The notes under the pieces are model-generated. The model saw nothing but the letters and a program-made list of their open reading frames with translations. It had not been told where the DNA came from and made no database searches. 53,029 nt of DNA from Arenibacter arenosicollis (GTDB taxonomy: Bacteria > Bacteroidota > Bacteroidia > Flavobacteriales > Flavobacteriaceae), in assembly GCF_014397245.1 (NCBI RefSeq), contig NZ_JACLHY010000031.1:1-53029 (forward strand), read 5' to 3'. Positions 10,078-17,279 of this stretch are shown piece after piece; position 1 is the first letter of the stretch, and each line of letters begins with the position of its first letter. The translations under genes and the position numbers were made by a program.

Positions 10078-10764
10078 TATATAGAAAATAAGTCCCACTT
10101 TAAGAGGCTTGTACTCTATTGCCTCCCCGGATTCTACCATAACTCCATCATTAAACAACGAACTTAAGGCATAGTAAATATGTATATTGAAGGTATTGTA
10201 GCCAACATTCAAGGTTAGGCCGTATTGAAAGTCCCTAATATCCTTGTTGACAAAGACAATTCTCTCGGTGCTGGAAACATACTTGGACCGCCCATCAAAA
10301 ACATAGCCCATCTTAATTCCGGTATATATCCGCCAAAATTTGTACTCCTGAGGAGTGGAATTGCGCCATCTAAATTGAAAGGGAAGCTCCAGAACATGGG
10401 TAGCTATCTTGTTTCGTCTAAAATCGGCATCACTATCCAATACCGTATATTCCAATTCAGTTCCTTGTTGCGACGCCAATAAATTTGTGTAATAGGAATT
10501 TATACCATAGCCCAAACCAATCCCAAGACCAAAGGTTCTATCATAACTGATCGGGATATCCTTTATAAAACCACCTTGCAATCCATATGATAAATTTCTC
10601 TGGGAAACGCCACTTGGAAGATTTGTGGCAAAATTATAAGTAAACCCAAAATAAAACTGATCTTCCAAATATTTCCTATCCACCTTTTGGCTGGAATCCA
10701 AAACTTGCCCAGCAACAAAAGCACTGGACAACAGAAGTATAATTAATATGCAGGAAAACCTCAT
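10072..10764 (-). CDS. Outer-membrane beta-barrel protein, PorT-like
   Basis: 230 aa with a Sec signal peptide (about 1-19, ending AFVAGQ) and alternating-residue strands with aromatic girdles (FYFGFTYNFA, FGLGIGLGYGINS, FQYGLTLNVGYN), closing in the typical outer-membrane C-terminus PLKVGLIFYIL. This is the PorT/OMP_b-brl type of small barrel. PorT itself belongs to the type IX secretion system, but many flavobacterial paralogues do not, and nothing here proves orthology. It lies downstream of the ExbB/ExbD operon on the same strand but behind a terminator, so it is probably separately transcribed. Confidence 0.7.
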   Translation of the reverse strand: MRFSCILIILLLSSAFVAGQVLDSSQKVDRKYLEDQFYFGFTYNFATNLPSGVSQRNLSYGLQGGFIKDIPISYDRTFGLGIGLGYGINSYYTNLLASQQGTELEYTVLDSDADFRRNKIATHVLELPFQFRWRNSTPQEYKFWRIYTGIKMGYVFDGRSKYVSSTERIVFVNKDIRDFQYGLTLNVGYNTFNIHIYYALSSLFNDGVMVESGEAIEYKPLKVGLIFYIL

Positions 10765-10792
10765 AGCCCACTAAAGGTAATTAATTAAACAT

Positions 10793-10830
10793 AAAAAAAA
10801 CGCTCCAAATATAACCATTTGAAGCGTTTT
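10793..10830 (-). terminator. Terminator of the exbB-exbD operon
   Basis: On the minus strand a 14-bp stem (AAAACGCTTCAAAT pairing with ATTTGGAGCGTTTT, one mismatch) is followed by a run of eight T. It lies 23 bases after the stop of the second exbD gene. Confidence 0.85.
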
Positions 10831-10852
10831 GATTCTCTTATCCTTTTACTAA

Positions 10853-11335
10853 CTATTGCAAATTCCTGAAAGCATCACCCTCATAAGTAGTGTAATTAAC
10901 CTTCAAAGCATTTACCTTTCTAAGTTCTTGTTTAATATCGGAAATAATACCCATATTGGCTTCCTTGTCCACCTTAAGTGCAGTTGTCAATACATTTTGT
11001 AATTCCTGAGGCTTTTTAGCCCTTTCCATCAAAATATAATCTCCAACTTCGGATGCATCAGCAAATTTATCGTTCAACTGAATTTTAGACTCGGTACCAA
11101 ATACCTTTTCATATTCACGGGTTGGTTTCCCAACATAAATATAAATCACCCTATCCTTTTTCTCCAGTTTTTTAATTTCTGTAGCATTGGGCAGTACGTT
11201 TTCCACCTTAAGGGTACTATCTTTCATTACAGTAACCGTCATAAAGAAGAACAAAAGCATAAAAACAATATCTGGTAAAGAGGCCGTATTCACCGCAGGT
11301 AAAGCCGCATCTTTTTTCTTATTAAATTTTGACAT
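10853..11335 (-). CDS. ExbD/TolR-family biopolymer transport protein (second copy)
   Basis: 160 aa: short cytoplasmic tail rich in lysine, one transmembrane helix (about 22-42, LPDIVFMLLFFFMTV) containing the conserved proton-relay Asp, and a periplasmic domain. With ExbB it forms the proton-driven motor energising TonB-dependent outer-membrane transport or envelope processes. Last gene of the operon, 25 bases after the other exbD. The two ExbD proteins differ in their periplasmic parts, so a heteromeric ExbD pair is plausible (inference). Confidence 0.9.
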   Translation of the reverse strand: MSKFNKKKDAALPAVNTASLPDIVFMLLFFFMTVTVMKDSTLKVENVLPNATEIKKLEKKDRVIYIYVGKPTREYEKVFGTESKIQLNDKFADASEVGDYILMERAKKPQELQNVLTTALKVDKEANMGIISDIKQELRKVNALKVNYTTYEGDAFRNLQ

Positions 11336-11360
11336 AGTATTTAGTTTTTAACTTCTGAAT

Positions 11361-11981
11361 TTAGTTTGACGATGTTTCAGCCTCTGAAAGTTTTTGTGGA
11401 AACAAATCCTGAATCCTCTTTACCTTTTCCTTCAATTCATCACGAACATTGTCCGGAGTTTCGGGATTAAGATATTCAGCTTCCATATCCGTAAAATCTT
11501 TCTTGAACAAACGTTGGGCCTCTCTGTTCCTAAGATCATTATAAGCACCAACCAATTCGTTCTGAACGGTTATATAAGTACCGTACTTGGTCTCCCTATC
11601 GTTCTTAAGTGATATAATAGCTTTTGCCGGGCTATCGGATGAAGATGCATCCCTTTTCCCTTTGCAATAACTACAGTAATCTGCAGATCCCGAAGGGGCA
11701 CCACCATTATCTAAAAAGGCAATGGCTTTAGCTCTTAGATCCTTAATATTTGTTAATTCCTCATCAGCCAATAATTGTCCGTCACGGTTAATACTGACTT
11801 GAAAAATATTCTTTTGCTTAATAATTACATCCGTATCAGGCGGCTCTATTGGTGGCAACATACGATCTAAACCTGCATCTGTCTCAATAGTGGTAGTCAC
11901 TAGGAAAAAGATAAGCAATAAGAACGCTATGTCTGCCATAGAACCCGCATTTACCTCTGGTGGTGCTCCTCTTTTTGGCAT
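11361..11981 (-). CDS. ExbD/TolR-family biopolymer transport protein with CxxC insert
   Basis: 206 aa with one transmembrane helix (about 16-36) carrying the conserved Asp in MADIAFLLLIFFLV. The periplasmic domain reads VSINRDGQLLADEELTNIKD and then has an insert with CSYCKG (CxxC, about residue 104), absent from canonical ExbD, before SLKNDRETKYG. A C-terminal helical extension is rich in charged residues. It sits between the small membrane protein and the second exbD. The CxxC could be a disulfide in the periplasm or a metal site; this is inference. Confidence 0.9.
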   Translation of the reverse strand: MPKRGAPPEVNAGSMADIAFLLLIFFLVTTTIETDAGLDRMLPPIEPPDTDVIIKQKNIFQVSINRDGQLLADEELTNIKDLRAKAIAFLDNGGAPSGSADYCSYCKGKRDASSSDSPAKAIISLKNDRETKYGTYITVQNELVGAYNDLRNREAQRLFKKDFTDMEAEYLNPETPDNVRDELKEKVKRIQDLFPQKLSEAETSSN

Positions 11982-11995
11982 AATATTTTATTTTA

Positions 11996-12439
11996 TTATT
12001 TACTAATCATTTTCTTAACTCCAGACCACAACATGGCAGCAACTGCTATTATTGTAAGTATGAAAAATACATTCAATCCCATTCCTATGGTCTTAACTGT
12101 ACTCTCAGTAGTAGGAACTCCTTTTTTGGCCATTTCGTCCAAATTAACGTCAGTTCCATTGGCTAGTGCGTAAGCAATAACAACTACGACCAATAGACCA
12201 CCTACACCAAATAAGGTTTTCTTTAAGGCTCCTTTGGATGTCAATAAATTCATCAATCCAAAAAGAACCGAGGCCGCTATCGCAATCCCCAACAATAAAT
12301 AAGTGATAATAAACATAAAGTTCATAGACCCATTATTTATGGCTTCCGTTGCGGGAACGTCTGCACTTGGAAGTTGGAACCAAAGAATGGCCCCGATCAC
12401 TCCGAGTACAACTAATATTATTTTAACTATTTTATGCAT
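11996..12439 (-). CDS. Small membrane protein of the ExbB/ExbD operon
   Basis: 147 aa with about four hydrophobic segments (about 4-22, 40-62, 75-95, 118-140) and short loops. No enzymatic motif is seen. It is encoded between exbB (26 bases upstream) and exbD (14 bases downstream), so it is presumably an accessory subunit of this motor complex. I do not recognise a named family; the position is the main evidence. Confidence 0.75.
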   Translation of the reverse strand: MHKIVKIILVVLGVIGAILWFQLPSADVPATEAINNGSMNFMFIITYLLLGIAIAASVLFGLMNLLTSKGALKKTLFGVGGLLVVVVIAYALANGTDVNLDEMAKKGVPTTESTVKTIGMGLNVFFILTIIAVAAMLWSGVKKMISK

Positions 12440-12465
12440 GATACTTTAAGTATTTAGTGTCCGAC

Positions 12466-13215
12466 TTATTTTTTGTGATCTGCCAACATATCAATCAAAG
12501 CGATTGATGAATCTTCCATATCATTTACAATACTGTCGATTTTTGCAATGATATAATTGTAGAAGATTTGAAGGATAATCGCAGTAATAAGACCAAATAC
12601 CGTTGTTAATAACGCCACCTGGATATCACCTGCAATAAGCGAAGCACTTAAGTTACCTACCGCCGCAATTTTCTGGAAGGCCTGAATCATACCGATTACC
12701 GTACCCATGAACCCAAGCATCGGAGCTACTGCGATAAACAAAGACAACCAAGAAACATTTTTCTCCAATTGACCCATTTGAACACCTCCGTAGGCCACAA
12801 CTGCTTTTTCAGCAGACTCGATACTGTCACCAGCTCTTTCCAAACCTTGATAGTAGATAGAAGCAACTGGACCTTTTGTATTTCTACAAACCTCCTTAGC
12901 AGCTTCAACACCACCCGAAGCCAAAGCATCTTCTACTTGTTGCTTTAGTTTAGTTGTGTTCGTAGTTGCAAGATTTAAATAAATAATTCTTTCGATTGCA
13001 ACCGCAAGTCCAAGAATCAAACATAAAAGAACAATACCCATAAATCCGGCACCACCCTGTATAAATTGCTCCTTAAGCACTTGGGTAAATCCTTTTTCTG
13101 CCGCTGGAGCCGCATCTTGCAAAATAGCTGCTGCTGCAACAACTTTCGCACTTACTGTATTTGTACCTGCCACAAATAACCCAGCTGTTGCTAGGATAGA
13201 GAATAGTCTTTTCAT
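12466..13215 (-). CDS. exbB: ExbB/TolQ/MotA-type proton channel protein
   Basis: 249 aa from the ATG at 13215; an in-frame TTG at 13224 is less likely. An N-terminal signal-like helix (about 4-24) is followed by the ExbB topology of three helices (about 55-80, 155-178, 195-220). The conserved region SWLSLFIAVAPMLGFMGTVIGMIQAF carries the family's Gly/Pro/Thr residues. It forms the pentameric channel around ExbD that converts proton flow to mechanical force for TonB. First gene of the operon exbB / membrane protein / exbD / exbD. No tonB is in the window. The N-terminal extension before the channel domain is longer than in E. coli ExbB. Confidence 0.93.
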   Translation of the reverse strand: MKRLFSILATAGLFVAGTNTVSAKVVAAAAILQDAAPAAEKGFTQVLKEQFIQGGAGFMGIVLLCLILGLAVAIERIIYLNLATTNTTKLKQQVEDALASGGVEAAKEVCRNTKGPVASIYYQGLERAGDSIESAEKAVVAYGGVQMGQLEKNVSWLSLFIAVAPMLGFMGTVIGMIQAFQKIAAVGNLSASLIAGDIQVALLTTVFGLITAIILQIFYNYIIAKIDSIVNDMEDSSIALIDMLADHKK

Positions 13216-13294
13216 TTCTTTCAAACTTAAATTTAGTTAGTTAATAGGGTTAAAGATAAAAAAAATTCGCAATATAAAAATTAAAACTTAACAG

Positions 13295-13382
13295 CAGAGA
13301 GGAAGGGATTCGAACCCTCGATACCCTTGTGGGGTATACACACTTTCCAGGCGTGCGCCTTCGACCACTCGGCCACCTCTCT
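13295..13382 (-). tRNA. tRNA-Ser (anticodon GGA)
   Basis: An 88-nt class II tRNA on the minus strand. The acceptor stem AGAGAGG pairs fully with CCTCTCT, the discriminator is G as usual for serine, the anticodon loop reads CTGGAAA (GGA), and there is a long variable arm (TGTGTATACCCC...GGGTATCGA) and T loop GTTCGAATC. It reads UCC/UCU codons. No CCA is encoded. Confidence 0.95.
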
Positions 13383-13448
13383 AGTACTAGTTAACGGGCA
13401 GCCAAATAACAAAAAAAATATTAGTTAAAGAAATTTAGACTGTTATTT

Positions 13449-14495
13449 TTATTGCATTTCACCCCTGAGAGATGTTTCATATATGGTTTTGAACAACTTA
13501 GGGGAAATATTATTTCCAAGTAAATACATTAACTTGGTAATTGCCGCCTCCGTTGTAATATCCTTACCATTAATAACTTGTAGTTTCTGAAGGTGCTTAC
13601 TGGTTTCATAATGCCCCATAAGAACACTGCCTCCAGAACACTGTGTTACATTTATAATAAAAATTCCTCTTTCCATGGCTTTTTTTAATTCCAAGCTAAA
13701 CCATTCGTTTGTTGGAGCATTTCCTGAGCCATATGTTTCCAAAACTACTGCCTTTAAGTTAGGGGAATTTAAGACACTGTGCAACACAGATTGATTAAAA
13801 CCAGGAAATAATTTCAAAATGACTACATTTTGATCCATTTCTTTATGGACTTTAAGTCTTTTAGCGGAGTTCGGCCTAAATAAATACTCCTCATTTACCT
13901 TTAAATGTACCCCAGACTCTATTAATGCCGGATAATTTAAGGAGGCAAAAGCTTCGAAATGTTCCGCATTTATCTTGGTTGTCCTATTTGCCCTATATAA
14001 TTTATATTCAAAATACAGACCAACTTCCTGTACTACAGCCTTGTTGTTTTTCCACAAAGCGGCAATCTGAATCGATGTAATTAGATTCTCCTTGGCGTCT
14101 GTCCTTAAATCTCCAATGGGCAACTGGGAACCCGTAAAAATCACTGGTTTCTGTAAATTCTCCAACATATAGCTCAAGGCTGAAGAAGTATAGCTCATAG
14201 TATCGCTGCCATGAAGCACCACAAAACCATCATGAGAATCATAATGATCCTCAATTATTGTAGCGATGTTGACCCAATGCCCAACATCCATATTGGACGA
14301 ATCTATAGGCTCCTTAAAGGAAACACTATCTATTTGACAGTCCAATTGATTGAGCTCTGGAATATTTTTAAGCAATTTGTTAAAATTAAAAGCTTTTAAG
14401 GCTCCGGACTCATAATCTTTAACCATACCTATGGTCCCTCCCGTATAAATCAGGAGAATTTTAGTTTTTTTTGCTTCTGAGGGTCTATTGTTCAA
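13449..14495 (-). CDS. ansA: Type I L-asparaginase
   Basis: Cytosolic asparaginase hydrolysing L-asparagine to aspartate and ammonia. 348 aa, normal for type I. The first catalytic motif IYTGGTIGM holds the nucleophilic Thr (T21) and the second motif HGSDTMSYTSSALSY holds the Thr-Asp pair. There is no signal peptide, consistent with the type I cytosolic form. No ATG precedes the catalytic motif in frame, so the start is a TTG at 14495, with an in-frame TAA just upstream. It may be cotranscribed with tatD, 90 bases upstream on the same strand. Confidence 0.93.
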   Translation of the reverse strand: MNNRPSEAKKTKILLIYTGGTIGMVKDYESGALKAFNFNKLLKNIPELNQLDCQIDSVSFKEPIDSSNMDVGHWVNIATIIEDHYDSHDGFVVLHGSDTMSYTSSALSYMLENLQKPVIFTGSQLPIGDLRTDAKENLITSIQIAALWKNNKAVVQEVGLYFEYKLYRANRTTKINAEHFEAFASLNYPALIESGVHLKVNEEYLFRPNSAKRLKVHKEMDQNVVILKLFPGFNQSVLHSVLNSPNLKAVVLETYGSGNAPTNEWFSLELKKAMERGIFIINVTQCSGGSVLMGHYETSKHLQKLQVINGKDITTEAAITKLMYLLGNNISPKLFKTIYETSLRGEMQ

Positions 14496-14585
14496 TGTTA
14501 GTTTTTATTAGGATACACAATAACAAATACTAAGCAACATAATTAGGGCTGAATCCCATTTATCAACCTATAGCTCCAACTATTT

Positions 14586-15353
14586 TCAGATTCCAAAAAC
14601 CTCCTTGGAATTGGCAGTGGTTATAGCGGCAATTTCGTCCTTGTCCATCCCATATATGAGCGACATCTTTTCCAGAACATTCACCAAATAGGCACTCTCA
14701 TTGCGCTTTCCGCGAAAGGGAACAGGGGCCAAATAAGGAGAATCTGTTTCCAATACTACATGTTTCAAGTCTATTTCCCTTAAAAAAGTATCTATTTTTC
14801 CGTTTTTAAAGGTAGCGACTCCTCCAATACCCAATTTCATATTATAGGAAATAGCCTTAAGCGCCTGTTCAAAAGTGCCGGTAAAACAATGAAAAATACC
14901 AAATAGCTCCTCACTTTTTTCATCCTCCAAAATTTGGAATATTTCATCGAAACCATCCCTACAATGTATTACAACGGGGTAAGCATATTTCTTGGCCCAT
15001 TGTATTTGCTGTTTAAAGGCAATCTGCTGTTCCTTAAGAAAAGTTTTATCCCAATACAGATCAATCCCTGTCTCCCCTACGGCATAAAATTTCCTTGAGG
15101 CCAACATCTCTTCAACGTGGGCCAGTTCATCCCTGTAATTCTCCTTTACATGTGTTGGATGCAATCCGGTCATGAGAAATATATTATCTGGATAGGATTT
15201 TTCCAAATCCAGCATGGCCGCAGTATAGGATGAATCTATTGCCGGAATAAAAAAGCGTTTTACTCCCAAATCCATGGCCCTTTCTATGACCAAATTGCGA
15301 TCATCATCAAATGCTTCACTATATAAATGGGTATGCGTATCTGTTAATATCAT
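14586..15353 (-). CDS. TatD-family metal-dependent hydrolase (DNase-like)
   Basis: 255 aa TIM-barrel hydrolase. Metal ligands are visible in order: TDTHTHLY near the start, VGETGIDLYWD, PVVIHCRDGFDE, GIFHCFTGTFEQAL, and LETDSPYLAPVPFRGKRN. TatD proteins are 3'-5' DNA/RNA exonucleases or D-aminoacyl deacylase-like enzymes; the precise substrate cannot be read. It is divergent from the retropepsin-like gene at 15392 with a 38-base gap, so the two promoters must overlap. Confidence 0.93.
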   Translation of the reverse strand: MILTDTHTHLYSEAFDDDRNLVIERAMDLGVKRFFIPAIDSSYTAAMLDLEKSYPDNIFLMTGLHPTHVKENYRDELAHVEEMLASRKFYAVGETGIDLYWDKTFLKEQQIAFKQQIQWAKKYAYPVVIHCRDGFDEIFQILEDEKSEELFGIFHCFTGTFEQALKAISYNMKLGIGGVATFKNGKIDTFLREIDLKHVVLETDSPYLAPVPFRGKRNESAYLVNVLEKMSLIYGMDKDEIAAITTANSKEVFGI

Positions 15354-15391
15354 AGAACAAAAATAGGATTATCTTTGACAAAAATTTATAT

Positions 15392-15832
15392 ATGTCCAGT
15401 CTTAAAGTTTTTCTTCACAAAAAAAAATATATAGCCATTCCCTTAGTCCTAACGGCAACAAATCATTTTGAAGTCACGGCCACCATAAATGGAGTGAAAG
15501 GAAGATTTATCCTGGACACCGGAGCATCAAACACTTGTATTGGCTTGGACAAAATAGATTTCTTCAAATTAAACTCCAAAGATTCCAAAATAAAGGCTGC
15601 GGGTGCCGGGGCTACAGAAATGTTTACAAAACTATCGACTAAAAATAGGATAGAAATGGGCAGTTGGTTCAAGAAAAAACATAAAATTGTCCTGTTCGAC
15701 CTAGTTCATGTAAATGAAGCCTTAACCTCCCATAAGGCTATGCCAGTAGACGGCATTATTGGAGCTGATATCCTAAAAAAAGGTAAGGCTATTATTGATT
15801 ACAAAAAAACCCGCCTCTACTTAAAACAATAA
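15392..15832 (+). CDS. Retropepsin-like aspartic protease domain protein
   Basis: 146 aa single-domain protein of the clan AA fold. The active-site motif RFILDTGASNTCIG (Asp42) and the flap/second-half signature PVDGIIGADILKKGKAIIDY are both present, as in bacterial retropepsin-like proteins that act as homodimers. There is no clear signal peptide; the short basic N-terminus has one weak hydrophobic stretch (about 12-21). Substrate unknown. It converges with odhB, with an inverted repeat between them. Confidence 0.82.
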   Translation: MSSLKVFLHKKKYIAIPLVLTATNHFEVTATINGVKGRFILDTGASNTCIGLDKIDFFKLNSKDSKIKAAGAGATEMFTKLSTKNRIEMGSWFKKKHKIVLFDLVHVNEALTSHKAMPVDGIIGADILKKGKAIIDYKKTRLYLKQ

Positions 15833-15858
15833 GAACAATCAAGGTGTGTAAAAAATAA

Positions 15859-15889
15859 GACCTGCCAAGTTTTTAAAACCTGACAGGTC
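15859..15889. terminator. Inverted repeat between convergent genes
   Basis: GACCTG...CAGGTC with an AT-rich centre, imperfect over 16 bases per arm (about 13 paired), between the convergent retropepsin and odhB genes. It probably terminates both. It resembles the CCTGCAAGG/CCTTGCAGG hairpins clustered at 48.6-50 and 52.7 kb, so it may be a lone member of that dispersed palindrome family. Confidence 0.55.
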
Positions 15890-15941
15890 AATTCTATTTC
15901 CATTACTATTATATGAGGGGCCATGCCCCTTGAGTATTATA

Positions 15942-17165
15942 CTAAAGCTCTAAAGCCTTTTTTACATTATTGTCCATCAACAACTCTTCTGGACTCTCCA
16001 ATGCTTCCTTGACCGCCACCAAGAACCCAACAGACTCCTTACCGTCTATAATTCTGTGGTCATAGGAGAGTGCAACATACATTATTGGTGCAATTGCTAT
16101 GGCTCCATCACGGGCAATAGGTCTTTCCACTATATTGTGCATTCCTAAAATTGCACTTTGAGGTGGATTGATAATTGGAGTTGACAACATTGAACCAAAA
16201 ACCCCTCCATTGGTAATGGTAAAAGTACCACCAGTCATTTCATCTACCGTAATCTCTCCCTCACGAGCTCTTATCGCCAACCTTTTAACTTCGGATTCCA
16301 CACCCCTAAAGCTTAAATTTTCCGCATTGCGTATCACAGGTACCATAAGTCCTTTTGGTCCTGAAACCGCTATACTGATGTCACAGAAATCAAAGGAAAT
16401 CATTTCCTTGCCATCTATCATGGAGTTAACCGAAGGATACATTTGCAAGGCTCTAATTACAGCTTTGGTAAAAAAGGACATAAATCCTAAACCTACATTA
16501 TGCTTGTTCTTAAAGTCTTCTTTATATTCATTTCTCAATTTAAAAATAGCCGACATATCCACTTCGTTAAAAGTGGTCAGCATGGCCGTCTCATTCTTGG
16601 CCGATACTAATCTCTCCGCTACTTTACGACGTAACATAGACAACTTGGTACGACTTTCACCTCTAGATCCACCAGTAGGCGTACCCATGGATGGAACCGC
16701 TTTTACAGCATCTTCCTTGGTAATCCTACCGTCCTTGCCCGTACCTTTAATATTGGCTGCATCCAAGTCTTTCTCAGCTAGGATTTTCTTGGCAGCAGGG
16801 GAAGCTGACCCGGAAGCATAAGAAGTTTTTTCTGGTTTTGCCTCAATTTTCTTTTCAGCCACCTCTTTTACCTCAGGTTTTTTCTCCGTTGGCTTTTCTT
16901 CACTTTTGGCTGCCCCTTCCGGTTTGGAAGCGCTAGTGTCTATTAAACATACAACAGCGCCTACGGCAACTGCATCGCCTACTTCTGCCTTTAAAGTAAT
17001 AATTCCACTCTCCTCTGCCGGCAATTCAAGCGTAGCCTTATCGGAATCCACTTCTGCTATTGCCTGATCTTTCTCAACATAATCACCATCATTTACCAAC
17101 CATTCCGCTATCTCTACTTCCGTAATGGATTCCCCTGGAGAAGGGACTTTCATTTCTAAAATCAT
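15942..17165 (-). CDS. odhB: 2-oxoglutarate dehydrogenase E2 (dihydrolipoyl succinyltransferase)
   Basis: TCA-cycle enzyme subunit transferring succinyl from lipoate to CoA. 407 aa: N-terminal lipoyl domain with lipoylated Lys43 in [13 protein letters not shown], an Ala/Pro/Lys/Glu-rich linker (about 80-125), the peripheral subunit-binding domain (about 122-158, [20 protein letters not shown]), and the C-terminal catalytic domain with the active-site motif YDHRIIDG. It lies 114 bases downstream of odhA on the same strand. The E3 subunit is not in the window. Confidence 0.96.
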   Translation of the reverse strand: MILEMKVPSPGESITEVEIAEWLVNDGDYVEKDQAIAEVDSDKATLELPAEESGIITLKAEVGDAVAVGAVVCLIDTSASKPEGAAKSEEKPTEKKPEVKEVAEKKIEAKPEKTSYASGSASPAAKKILAEKDLDAANIKGTGKDGRITKEDAVKAVPSMGTPTGGSRGESRTKLSMLRRKVAERLVSAKNETAMLTTFNEVDMSAIFKLRNEYKEDFKNKHNVGLGFMSFFTKAVIRALQMYPSVNSMIDGKEMISFDFCDISIAVSGPKGLMVPVIRNAENLSFRGVESEVKRLAIRAREGEITVDEMTGGTFTITNGGVFGSMLSTPIINPPQSAILGMHNIVERPIARDGAIAIAPIMYVALSYDHRIIDGKESVGFLVAVKEALESPEELLMDNNVKKALEL

Positions 17166-17279
17166 GTTTTATAATTTTAATTTGTGTTTTGTCTGAACTC
17201 TTATTGTAATTTGACTTTCATAAAATACGCCATAACAGGTTTAAAACAGATTCGATCCATTTTAACCTTTGACATATTA

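Noticed and set aside
10072..10764. Assigning the barrel as PorT of the type IX secretion system
   Set aside because: Only the general small-barrel fold is visible. The context is an ExbB/ExbD operon, and no other secretion-system gene is nearby.
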